This document shows, piece after piece, positions 8,629 through 16,188 of a stretch of 64,000 nucleotides of DNA. Below the pieces are notes generated by a model. That model was not told where the DNA came from. It saw only the letters and a program-made list of their open reading frames with translations, and did not search any database. Where the stretch lies: contig CAVSSL010000006.1 of NCBI GenBank assembly GCA_963730585.1, positions 62,001 to 126,000 of the forward strand, given 5' to 3'. Both the position numbers and the translations under genes were made by a program. Positions within the stretch are counted from its first letter, which is position 1, and each line of letters opens with the position of its first letter. The DNA is from Pedococcus_A sp963730585 (GTDB lineage Bacteria > Actinomycetota > Actinomycetes > Actinomycetales > Dermatophilaceae).

Positions 8629-9433
8629 GGTGTCGGTCGTGACCGGCGGCGGCTCCGGCATCGGCCGGGCCATCGCCACCGAGCTCGCCCGGCGGGGGAG
8701 CCACGTCGTCGTGGCCGACCTCGACGGCGCGCGGGCCAAACAGGTGGCGGAGGAGCTCGGCGACCGCGGCAGCGCGGCCGAGGTCGACGTCGTCGACGCC
8801 GAGGCCGTGCAGGCACTCGTCGCCGACACCACCGAGCGCCACGGCAGGCTCGACGTCATGGTCAACAACGCCGGCGTCGCCATCGGCGGGCTCCTCGAGG
8901 AGCTCGACGAGCGGCACTGGACCAAGGCCCTCGACGTGAACCTGCGCGGCGTCATCCACGGCGTCAGCGCGGCATACCCGGTCATGAGCGCGCAGCGCTC
9001 GGGCCACATCCTCAACACGGCCTCGCTCGCCGGCCTCATCCCGGCTCCCGCGATGCTGCCGTACACGACGACCAAGCACGCCGTCGTCGGCCTCTCCACG
9101 GCCCTGCGGGCTGAGGCGGCCAGTCGCGGCGTGCGGGTGAGCGTGCTGTGCCCCGCCTTCGTCGACACCCCGCTGCTCGACGACGTGTATGCCGCCCCGG
9201 CCTCCTTCGGGGGCGGCAGCAGCGTGCGCTCGCGGGTCCGGCTCCTGCAGCCGCGTTTCCTCACCCCGGAGGTGGTGGCCGCCCGCGCCGTCGACGGGAT
9301 GGCCGCCAACAAGGCGGTGATCCCGGTGGGGTGGCTGGCCCACACCCTGTGGAGGCTCAACCGGTTCGCGCCGCCCGTGGCCCGAGGACTGGTGCAGGTG
9401 CAGGTCGGCGCGCACCGCCGGTTCAGCCGATAG
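8588..9433 (+). CDS. Short-chain dehydrogenase/reductase
   Basis: Classical SDR of 281 residues: cofactor motif TGGGSGIG at about 19-26, NNAG at about 93-96, and catalytic Tyr159-xxx-Lys163 (YTTTK) with Ser146 upstream. An acidic residue after the second strand (VADLD) suggests NAD(H) preference. AGGAGAG lies just upstream of ATG 8588. It overlaps the monooxygenase end by 41 bases and probably shares its transcript, acting on an alcohol/ketone pair in the same catabolic route. The substrate is unknown. Confidence 0.92.
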   Translation: MSGTLFKTRQFAPEVSVVTGGGSGIGRAIATELARRGSHVVVADLDGARAKQVAEELGDRGSAAEVDVVDAEAVQALVADTTERHGRLDVMVNNAGVAIGGLLEELDERHWTKALDVNLRGVIHGVSAAYPVMSAQRSGHILNTASLAGLIPAPAMLPYTTTKHAVVGLSTALRAEAASRGVRVSVLCPAFVDTPLLDDVYAAPASFGGGSSVRSRVRLLQPRFLTPEVVAARAVDGMAANKAVIPVGWLAHTLWRLNRFAPPVARGLVQVQVGAHRRFSR

Positions 9434-10699
9434 CTAGTTGTACTGACTCGACAGGCAGGTCTCGCGGGGGAAGGGCGTCCCGTTGCGCGGGTCCGGCGTG
9501 ATGGTGACGACGGTCCGCGTGGCGCACGGTGTCGTCGGCTGTGCCGGAGGCGTCGACTGCCCGGAAGGGGACGAGGGTGACGTCCGGGAGTGCCTCGTCG
9601 GGGTGGGCGTGGGGTCCAGCGGCGTGAACAGCGTGTCGGGTTCGGGGGTGCTCGGTGCCCCCGCTCGCCGGCGGAGGTCGTCATCGGCTTGGCGGGTCCA
9701 CGTCCCGTCGGGGTCACGCAGGAGCAGTCCCGCCTGCCCCGACGCCACGCCCACCAGCGGCCCCCGCGGCGTGTCGAGGACGGCGACGTCGTTGGGGGCC
9801 ACCGGGGGCGGGTCGTCCTTGCAGCCCTCTCCTGCGGCCTCCCGCACCCGGGTCAGCTCCTCCGCGGGCATGCGGTAGTCGGTGGACCACGTGGCGCCGC
9901 CGTCGGTGGAGGCCTCCACCCACGGCTCCTTCGTGCCGGGCGCGCGTCGCCAGCAGAGCCGGGACGCCTCGGCTGAGCAGGCCTGCTGCAGCGCCGGTCC
10001 GGTGTCGGGCACGCGGGCCTCGTCAAGGTGGTTCAGGGTGCCGATGCGTCCCTCGACATCGATGAAGACCCGTCGGTAGCTCAGGGGGACGACCAGCCGG
10101 TTCTCGGCACCCGACGGCGGTCCGCTGAAGTCACCCCGGACCACCCCCACGTCCCGGAGCCCCTCTGGTGTGTAGCAGGGGGAGGTGGCCGCGGTGGCGA
10201 CGACGGCGAACGGCAGGGCGAGCGAGCCCAGGGCAAGGCCGAGACTGCGGCGACCTGCCGCGGCGTGCCGCCGCTGTGCCCCGGCCACCCGCGCCGCGAG
10301 CACCAGGGCGGGGAGCGCGACGAGGTCGGTGGGGTCGCGCAGCATCTCGGTGGGCCAGACGACCGACCACACCGTGTTGGCGGCTTCGACGCCCCACACG
10401 GTGGTCTTTGCCAGCGTGAACCCGACGGCGGTGGCGACCAGGGCGACCTGTGTCGGTCGCGGCACCCGCAGCAGGGCCAGGACGGCGGCCAGCAGGGGTG
10501 GGACCACGAGCAGTCCGGCCACGTCACTCAGCTTGCCGGTGACCACGCCGGGTGCCGCCTGCTTGAGCACGTGGTCGTTGAGCGCCAGCACGGCCAGGGC
10601 GAGCAGGGTCGGGGGAGCGCCGAGCCACCTCAGCGCGTCGCGAGTCTCGTTGATGATCGGGCGACTGCGCCCAGCCTGTGTGCCCCCCACGGCGAGCAT
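9434..10699 (-). CDS. Multi-pass membrane protein with large extracytoplasmic domain, unknown function
   Basis: I do not recognise this family. The N-terminal half contains about five hydrophobic segments (for example LLALAVLALNDHVLK, VAGLLVVPPLLAAVLALL, LVALPALVLAARVAG), then one more (ALGSLALPFAVVATAA) leading to a domain of about 220 residues. That domain holds five or six Cys and the phrase EASTDGGATWSTDYR, reminiscent of Asp-box/BNR repeats of sialidase-type propellers. A Pro/Thr/Ser-rich tail follows. The ATG at 10699 is chosen; an in-frame start at 10771 would add 24 basic residues. It ends directly against the convergent SDR gene. Confidence 0.65.
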   Translation of the reverse strand: MLAVGGTQAGRSRPIINETRDALRWLGAPPTLLALAVLALNDHVLKQAAPGVVTGKLSDVAGLLVVPPLLAAVLALLRVPRPTQVALVATAVGFTLAKTTVWGVEAANTVWSVVWPTEMLRDPTDLVALPALVLAARVAGAQRRHAAAGRRSLGLALGSLALPFAVVATAATSPCYTPEGLRDVGVVRGDFSGPPSGAENRLVVPLSYRRVFIDVEGRIGTLNHLDEARVPDTGPALQQACSAEASRLCWRRAPGTKEPWVEASTDGGATWSTDYRMPAEELTRVREAAGEGCKDDPPPVAPNDVAVLDTPRGPLVGVASGQAGLLLRDPDGTWTRQADDDLRRRAGAPSTPEPDTLFTPLDPTPTPTRHSRTSPSSPSGQSTPPAQPTTPCATRTVVTITPDPRNGTPFPRETCLSSQYN

Positions 10700-10777
10700 G
10701 ATGGCGGCTCGAGGTCTCGCGCGGGCGGCTTTTTCACAACGCTGCGGTACCGGTCGTGGCGGACCTACCATGCGGAC

Positions 10778-11053
10778 ATGGCCCTCGCCGCCACGAGTCG
10801 GGCCTCCAGGCCGCTCCCAGCACCCTCCGCCCCGGTGCTCGGTCGGGCGGTGCCTGCGGCGGCGGCCCTGGCCCTCGCGGCCCCCCTGCTGGCTGCCGTC
10901 CTGCTGCTGGTCGCCACCGGCTCACCGTCGGCGACCACCACCGAGCCGGAACCCGCTCCGGTGCCGACGACGACCATCGTGCCCACGCCCGGTCGCGAGC
11001 CGGCGCCCGTGCCGACCGCGTCGGTGTTCGGTCCGCCCTCCCTCGCCCCCTAG
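10778..11053 (+). CDS. Small membrane-anchored Pro/Thr-rich hypothetical protein
   Basis: A 91-residue product with a basic N-terminus, one hydrophobic stretch (about residues 25-45, Ala/Leu/Val-rich) and a Pro/Thr/Glu-rich extracytoplasmic tail. TACCAT at 10766-10771 is six bases before the ATG, fitting a leaderless transcript. No family was recognised. Low-complexity composition makes a spurious frame possible, but the start context supports expression. Confidence 0.5.
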   Translation: MALAATSRASRPLPAPSAPVLGRAVPAAAALALAAPLLAAVLLLVATGSPSATTTEPEPAPVPTTTIVPTPGREPAPVPTASVFGPPSLAP

Positions 11054-11063
11054 GCTTGCGCCC

Positions 11064-11137
11064 GTCCCCGTAGCCCAACTGGCAGAGGCAGGCGACTTAA
11101 AATCGCTGTGTTGCGGGTTCGACTCCCGTCGGGGGCA
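11064..11137 (+). tRNA. tRNA with UAA anticodon (nominally Leu) but a short variable loop
   Basis: A full cloverleaf can be drawn: acceptor 11064-11070 with 11130-11136 (one G-U), D arm from 11073, anticodon stem 11091-11095 with 11103-11107, loop CTTAAAA with anticodon TAA at 11098-11100, T arm 11113-11129 with loop TTCGACT, discriminator A137. The variable loop is only five bases (11108-11112), whereas bacterial tRNA-Leu normally has a long variable arm. CCA is not encoded. A -10-like TAGGCT (11051-11056) ends eight bases upstream. Amino-acid identity is therefore uncertain. Confidence 0.85.
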
Positions 11138-11264
11138 CGAGCAGTCTGTCTGAGACGTTGTGGGAACTTGTGGGGCCTCTCGTGACTTCTACTCTGTGAC
11201 GACCACGTCTGCGCAACGACCAGCGGCCGCCACCGGCCGACCAAGCCCCCAAGGAGGGACTTCC

Positions 11265-12143
11265 ATGGCCAGTAACCCGGTCTTCAACCGGATCGAGCGT
11301 GAGGCGCAGCAGGGCTACGCCGGTTTCCGTGACCGCGCGCCCCAGCCGCCCCAGCCGGCGACGCCGGCACCGTCGTGGGGCCAGCCCGGCTCCATGAGCG
11401 ACCAGCAGCTGCAGGACCTCTACAACCAGCCGTCCGCCAGTGCGGTCCAGGCGGGTCGGGTCACCCTCGACGACGTCGTCATGAAGACGACCGGGCTGTT
11501 CGCCATCGTCCTCGTGTTCGCCGTGGTGGGTTGGCAGCTGGCCCCCACCCCGATGGGCGGGGTCGTCATGCTCGGGGGCATCGCCCTGACGCTGGTGCTC
11601 GGCCTGGTCATCGCGTTCAAGAAGACCATCAGCGTCCCGCTCATCGTGACGTATGCAGTGGTCGAGGGCCTGTTCGTCGGCGCCATCAGCAACTACTACT
11701 CACTCGTCTTCGACGACCCAAGCGTCACCGATCCCTTCAAGGGGATCGTGGCGCAGGCCGTGATCGCCACCCTCTCGGTGTTCGTCGGCATGCTGCTGGC
11801 CTACAAGACCGGCCTGATCAAGGTCACCGAGAAGTTCCGCCGCATCGTCACGATGGCCGTCATCGGCTACGCGATCTTCGCGGTCGTCAACCTCGGCTAC
11901 GCCCTGATCACCAACACCGCCTTCGGCATCGGTGGCACCGGCGCCCTGGGCATCGGTATCTCGCTGTTCGCCATCGGCCTGGCCTCGCTGTCCCTCGCCG
12001 TCGACTTCGACTCGATCGACCGGGCCATCGCGGCAGGCGCCCCGCAGAAGTACTCCTGGCTGCTGGCCCACGGTCTCATCGTGACGCTGGTCTGGCTCTA
12101 CCTCGAGATCCTGCGCCTGCTCGGCCGCCTGCGCAGCGAGTGA
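11265..12143 (+). CDS. Bax inhibitor-1/YccA family membrane protein
   Basis: The 292-residue product has a Pro/Gln-rich cytosolic N-terminus of about 70 residues, then seven hydrophobic segments typical of the Bax-inhibitor-1-like (TMBIM) fold, including VTYAVVEGLFVGAISNYY and the Asp-containing last segments (VDFDSIDRAIA). Family members are proton- or calcium-leak channels; the role in actinobacteria is not settled. ATG 11265 follows a strong AAGGAGGGA site. It is the first gene after the tRNA. Confidence 0.9.
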   Translation: MASNPVFNRIEREAQQGYAGFRDRAPQPPQPATPAPSWGQPGSMSDQQLQDLYNQPSASAVQAGRVTLDDVVMKTTGLFAIVLVFAVVGWQLAPTPMGGVVMLGGIALTLVLGLVIAFKKTISVPLIVTYAVVEGLFVGAISNYYSLVFDDPSVTDPFKGIVAQAVIATLSVFVGMLLAYKTGLIKVTEKFRRIVTMAVIGYAIFAVVNLGYALITNTAFGIGGTGALGIGISLFAIGLASLSLAVDFDSIDRAIAAGAPQKYSWLLAHGLIVTLVWLYLEILRLLGRLRSE

Positions 12144-12150
12144 CGAGCCG

Positions 12151-12435
12151 GTGACCACCCCTGCGGCCAACCCGGTCCCGCAGGGCGTGGCCGACGAGCT
12201 GAGGCGCGTGGTCCAGCGGTGGCAGCAGCTGCCGCTGGACCACGCGCTTCGCTGTGTGCCGGCGGTGCGCCTCGTGCTGGACCACCTCACCCCGGAGGGC
12301 CTGCCCGAGGTGCCCGACCTCGGTCCCGCGGTGGTGATGGATCAGCTCACGGTCCTCGTCCACGACGCCTGCCGGGACGGTGGCGGGGCAGGTCTGGAGG
12401 AGGTCCTGGCCGACCTGCGCCGCTCGCTGGCATGA
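12151..12435 (+). CDS. Small hypothetical protein
   Basis: A 94-residue, mostly helical and acidic product from a GTG start eight bases after the preceding stop. The pattern VADELRRVVQRWQQLPLDHAL followed by VRLVLDHL and VVMDQLTVLVHDAC suggests a small helical bundle. I recognise no family. Close spacing to the Bax-inhibitor-like gene suggests co-transcription. Confidence 0.65.
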   Translation: MTTPAANPVPQGVADELRRVVQRWQQLPLDHALRCVPAVRLVLDHLTPEGLPEVPDLGPAVVMDQLTVLVHDACRDGGGAGLEEVLADLRRSLA

Positions 12436-12453
12436 CTGGAGCAGGTGCCGGCG

Positions 12454-13494
12454 TCAGGTGCGCAGGTGCGCCACGTTGTGCCAGCCGGGGTCCGGCGTGA
12501 CCTGCACCCGGATGCGGCCCTGCTCCCACGCCTCCACGGCCGCCCGCATCTGCTCGACGGCCGGCGTGGTGGAGTCGACGTAGATGTGCAGCACCCGCAT
12601 GCCGCGGTGCGACTGGTGGGCGACGATCCGCCCGCTGCCCTCGATCCGCTCGCTGAGGTGCTCCTCCAGCGCCCGCAGGGGACCGAGGGACCCCGGCCCG
12701 GGGTAGCCCTGCTCGGTCAGGTCGGTGTAGGGCACGAGCACGGCGACGTGGGTGTCGAAGGTGGGCGCGGTCGTCGGCGACAGCGGCACCTGCGCGAGCG
12801 CCATGACCGGGCCGTCGACGCCGTGGGCCTCCATGATCACCCAGTTGGGGGTGCCGTCGTCGTCGGTGTTGTCGTCGCGCAGGTCGCGCACGACACTGCG
12901 CAGCACGGCAAGCCCGAACCCGTCGAGCGGGGGCTCGGTCGAGGGGGTGATCTCGCCGACCCAGGCCTCGACGTCGTCCTCGCCGAGGGCCGCGTCGAGG
13001 GCCAGGAAGGCGACCTGCCCCCGCACCTGCTCCTCGAGGTCCCTGAACAGCGGGTGGTAGACGCTGACCTCGAGGTGGCAGCCCTCGCGGCGGGCGCCGA
13101 CCTCGATGTCGGAGAAGGCCAGCTCGCGGTCGTCGATGCCGAGCACGACCTGCTCGACGTCGGGGGTCGGCTGTCGTGCGGCGGCGTACTCCCACGTCTC
13201 GTCCACCGCAGGTGAGGCCCTCAGCCACCGGCTGGCCAGGGGGCGCAGCTCCGGGTCGCCCTCGGCCGTCACCACCAGCACGTGCTGGGCGAGGTCGCCG
13301 GCGGCCACCTCCCACGCGAGGTCGGGGTGGATGGCCTGGACGGCCTCCGTCAATGTGCCCGCGACCTGTTCCGGCTCACGCTCGCCGATGGCGGCGGTGA
13401 CGACGGCACGGCCCTCGGCGTCCCACCACTCCCAGAACGCGGCGATGGCGGCAGCCGGTTCGTGAGGACGCGCGTCGCGTCGGAACAGCCGCAT
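12454..13494 (-). CDS. Hypothetical protein resembling DUF695-type proteins
   Basis: A 346-residue cytosolic acidic protein. The N-terminal half (FWEWWDAEGRAVV, then ...SRWLRASPAVDETWEYAAARQP) resembles DUF695-like proteins that occur with immunity or stress genes; the C-terminal half (residues about 230-346) has a second alpha/beta domain with RVLHIYVDST. ATG 13494 is the first conserved-looking start; a much longer antisense frame upstream is a thiolase shadow. Family assignment is tentative. Confidence 0.7.
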   Translation of the reverse strand: MRLFRRDARPHEPAAAIAAFWEWWDAEGRAVVTAAIGEREPEQVAGTLTEAVQAIHPDLAWEVAAGDLAQHVLVVTAEGDPELRPLASRWLRASPAVDETWEYAAARQPTPDVEQVVLGIDDRELAFSDIEVGARREGCHLEVSVYHPLFRDLEEQVRGQVAFLALDAALGEDDVEAWVGEITPSTEPPLDGFGLAVLRSVVRDLRDDNTDDDGTPNWVIMEAHGVDGPVMALAQVPLSPTTAPTFDTHVAVLVPYTDLTEQGYPGPGSLGPLRALEEHLSERIEGSGRIVAHQSHRGMRVLHIYVDSTTPAVEQMRAAVEAWEQGRIRVQVTPDPGWHNVAHLRT

Positions 13495-13525
13495 GCCTGC
13501 ATCGTGTCCGAGCCGGAGACGCCGA

Positions 13526-13564
13526 AGGGCGGCTTTCCCGGAATCCGCTCCGGGAGGCCGCCCT
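13526..13564. terminator. Intergenic hairpin terminator
   Basis: Arms 13526-13542 and 13549-13564 pair over about 16 bases with one bulge around a short loop. It lies just downstream of the minus-strand thiolase gene and upstream of the DUF695-like gene. There is no long U-tract, as is common in high-GC actinobacteria. Confidence 0.7.
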
Positions 13565-13610
13565 CCGTCGTCGTGTGGCGCCGTGGGGCCCCGAGAGGCA
13601 GCGCGGCTGG

Positions 13611-14834
13611 TCAGCTCAGGCGCTCGTAGATGATCGCCATGCCCTGGCCGCCGCCGACGCACATGGTCTCGAGGCCGAACTGGCCGTCGCGGGCCTGAAG
13701 GCCGTTGAGGAGCGTGGTGGTGATGCGGGCGCCGGTGGAACCGAACGGGTGGCCGAGGGCGATGGCGCCGCCGTGCACGTTGAGCTTGTCGAAGTCCATG
13801 CCGAGGTCGTCGGCGCTGGGCAGCACCTGGGCGGCGAACGCCTCGTTGATCTCGTAGAGGTCCATGTCGCCGATCGACATGCCGGCGCGGGCCAAGGCCT
13901 GCCGGGAGGCCTCCACCGGGCCGAGCCCCATGATCTCGGGGGAGAGGGCGGACACACCGGTCGCGACGACACGGGCGAGCGGCGTGATGCCGAGCTCCTT
14001 GGCCCTGGTGTCGCTCATGACCACGACGGCGGCGGCGCCGTCGTTGAGCGGGCAGCAGTTGCCCGCGGTGATGGTGCCGTTCTCGCGGAAGACCGGCTGG
14101 AGCTGCGAGACGCCCTCGAGGGTGACGCCGGCGCGGGGGCCGTCGTCCTTGCTGACCACGGTGCCGTCGGCGAGGGTCACCGGGGCGATCTCGCGCTCGA
14201 AGAAGCCGTCGGCGATGGCCTTCTCGGCGCGGTTCTGGCTGCTCACGCCCCACTCGTCCTGGCGCTCGCGGGAGATGCCGCGCAGGGTGGCGACGTTCTC
14301 GGCGGTCTGGCCCATGGACAGGTAGACGTCGGGGACGAGGCCCTCCTCGCGGGGGTCGGTCCAGGTCGTGTTGTCCTTGGCGATCTGCTCGCTGCGGGCC
14401 TTGGCGTCGGCGAACTTCGGGTTCTGGTCGTCACCGGCCGAGCCGCCGGCGCCGGCCCAGTTGGAGTACTGCGAGACGCACTCGACGCCGCCGGAGATGA
14501 AGATGTCGCCCTCGCCGGCCTTGATGGCGTGGTAGGCCATCCGGGTCGTCTGCACCGAGGAGGCGCAGAACCGGTTGACGGTGGCGCCCGGCAGGTGGTC
14601 GAAGCCGGCGAGCACCGAGACGACGCGCGCCATGTTGGAGCCGTGCTTGCCCGACGGCTCAGCGCAGCCCCAGTAGAGGTCCTCGACCAGCGACGGGTCG
14701 AGCTGGGGCACCTTGGCCAGCACGGCGTCGATGACGGCGACCGAGAGGTCGTCGGGCCGAACGTCCTTCAGCGAGCCCTTGAAGGCGCGCCCGATGGGGG
14801 TGCGGGCGGTGGAGACGATCACTGCTTCGGTCAC
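13611..14834 (-). CDS. Acetyl-CoA acetyltransferase (thiolase)
   Basis: Type II thiolase of 407 residues. The nucleophilic Cys is Cys90 in NRFCASS, the His motif is in NVHGGAIALGHPFGSTGARI, and the second catalytic Cys is in CVGGGQGMA near the C-terminus. It condenses or cleaves acyl-CoA in fatty-acid or acetoacetyl-CoA metabolism. The match to Rv1074c (fadA3) in order with the SGNH gene and cbs supports a beta-oxidation-type thiolase. Chain-length preference is unknown. Confidence 0.95.
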   Translation of the reverse strand: MTEAVIVSTARTPIGRAFKGSLKDVRPDDLSVAVIDAVLAKVPQLDPSLVEDLYWGCAEPSGKHGSNMARVVSVLAGFDHLPGATVNRFCASSVQTTRMAYHAIKAGEGDIFISGGVECVSQYSNWAGAGGSAGDDQNPKFADAKARSEQIAKDNTTWTDPREEGLVPDVYLSMGQTAENVATLRGISRERQDEWGVSSQNRAEKAIADGFFEREIAPVTLADGTVVSKDDGPRAGVTLEGVSQLQPVFRENGTITAGNCCPLNDGAAAVVVMSDTRAKELGITPLARVVATGVSALSPEIMGLGPVEASRQALARAGMSIGDMDLYEINEAFAAQVLPSADDLGMDFDKLNVHGGAIALGHPFGSTGARITTTLLNGLQARDGQFGLETMCVGGGQGMAIIYERLS

Positions 14835-14888
14835 GGGGGTGTTCCTCTCGTCAAGCGGGCAGTCGAGGACGGCCGGGTAAGCGGCCGC

Positions 14889-16046
14889 TCAGTCACCGAC
14901 GATCGTATGCCGTTCCGGCCCGCTGTCCGGTGTGGCCTTGGTCTCGGCGGGCATGGTCTCGGCGGGCATGGTCTCGGCGGGTGTGGTCTCGACGTGCGCG
15001 GTGTCGGCGGCCTTCGACGGCTCCGGGGCTTCGGCGTGCCCGCCGCGCCGCGGGATCGGGATGCGCGGGCGCCGCAGCAGCTTGGCCCACCGACCCCGCG
15101 GTCCACGGGCCTGGCCGGCGATCTCGGTGGCGCTGACCTCGGTGCCCGGGTCACGCACGGCCTGTTCGGCGGCCAGGGCCACCGGGCCGATGCCCTCGCC
15201 ACGGCGGCGGTCGGGCAGGCGCTCCTCCTCGGCGGCCCCCTCCCAGACGCCGAGCGCGGCATACACGCTGGGGAGCAGCGCGGCGGCGCACCGGGCGTAC
15301 CCGGCCGGGGAGGGGTGGAAGCGGTCCTGGCTGAAGAGCTCGTGCGGCCGCTCGGCGAACTCGGGCCCGAGCAGGTCGCCGAGCGACACGGTGCGGCCGC
15401 CGGCCTCGACGACCGCCACGGTCTGCGCGGCGGCGAGGTCGCGGCTCCAGCGGCGGCCGAGCAGGCGCAGCGGCTGGGGGATCGGCCCGATGGTGCCGAG
15501 GTCGGGGCAGGTGCCCACGACGACCTCGGCGCCCACGTCGCGCAGGCCCTTCACCGCTGACTCGAGGTGGCGGACGGCGACCACCCGGTTGACGCGGTGG
15601 GTGACGTCGTTGGCCCCCACCATGATGACGGCGACGTGGGGCTGCGGCACCTGGTCGAGCGCGTTGGCGAGCTGCAGCTCGAGGCCGGAGGACTCGGCGC
15701 CGATGACGGCAGTGTTGGTGAGCCTGACCGGGCGACCCGTGAGCGCCGAGACGCCGGTCGCGATGATCGCGCCGACGGTCTGGTAGCGGTTGTCGGCGCC
15801 CATCCCGGCCGCGGAGGAGTCGCCGAGCATGACCATCTCGACGGGGTCGCCGAGGCCGGCGCCATAGAGGCCGTTGTCGTCGGGGGCGCCCTCGAAGTGG
15901 ATCCCCACGACCCGGCGCGCGATCCGAGCCTCCGCCTTGAGCAGGCCGTAGCCGAGGGCGCCGAGGGCGCCGATGCCCGCGGCGACACCGCCCCCGCCGT
16001 ATGCCGCGGTCGCCGCGATCCTGCGCGCCCGTCGTGCCCGGCCCAT
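14889..16046 (-). CDS. SGNH/GDSL-type hydrolase
   Basis: A 385-residue protein with an N-terminal hydrophobic segment (about residues 12-35, anchor or signal), then an SGNH esterase domain: GDSS with the nucleophilic Ser at about 76, GAND block, and the His/Asp motif DRFHPSPAGY. The C-terminal 100 residues are low complexity and end with three tandem PAETM-type repeats encoded by a 15-bp DNA repeat. Same relative place as Rv1075c. Likely an envelope esterase or lipase. It diverges from cbs. Confidence 0.9.
   Translation of the reverse strand: MGRARRARRIAATAAYGGGGVAAGIGALGALGYGLLKAEARIARRVVGIHFEGAPDDNGLYGAGLGDPVEMVMLGDSSAAGMGADNRYQTVGAIIATGVSALTGRPVRLTNTAVIGAESSGLELQLANALDQVPQPHVAVIMVGANDVTHRVNRVVAVRHLESAVKGLRDVGAEVVVGTCPDLGTIGPIPQPLRLLGRRWSRDLAAAQTVAVVEAGGRTVSLGDLLGPEFAERPHELFSQDRFHPSPAGYARCAAALLPSVYAALGVWEGAAEEERLPDRRRGEGIGPVALAAEQAVRDPGTEVSATEIAGQARGPRGRWAKLLRRPRIPIPRRGGHAEAPEPSKAADTAHVETTPAETMPAETMPAETKATPDSGPERHTIVGD
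14941..14994. repeat. 15-bp tandem repeat in the SGNH hydrolase C-terminus
   Basis: The unit GTCTCGGCGGGCATG (plus-strand reading) is repeated at 14941, 14956 and 14971, with the third copy ending TGTG and a partial fourth copy from 14986. It encodes the PAET(M/T) repeats. Because the unit is a multiple of three, copy-number change would keep frame. Confidence 0.8.
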
Positions 16047-16123
16047 GGGTGCTCCTCTCCGCTGGGGTCACCACGGTAACGACCGCGGCGGACACCCGGT
16101 GCCGAGAGGTGGGGAATCGGGAG

Positions 16124-16150
16124 GTGCGGTGGGCGGCGAGGCCGCCGCAC
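16124..16150. promoter_or_regulatory. Inverted repeat in the SGNH/cbs divergent intergenic region
   Basis: GTGC...GGCGGC-GAG-GCCGCC...GCAC forms an imperfect hairpin about 40-65 bases upstream of cbs. It could be an operator or leader hairpin. No SAM or T-box riboswitch consensus was recognised. Low confidence. Confidence 0.3.
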
Positions 16151-16188
16151 GGCATACGGAATGTCCGCAATCTGAGAGGATGGCCGGC

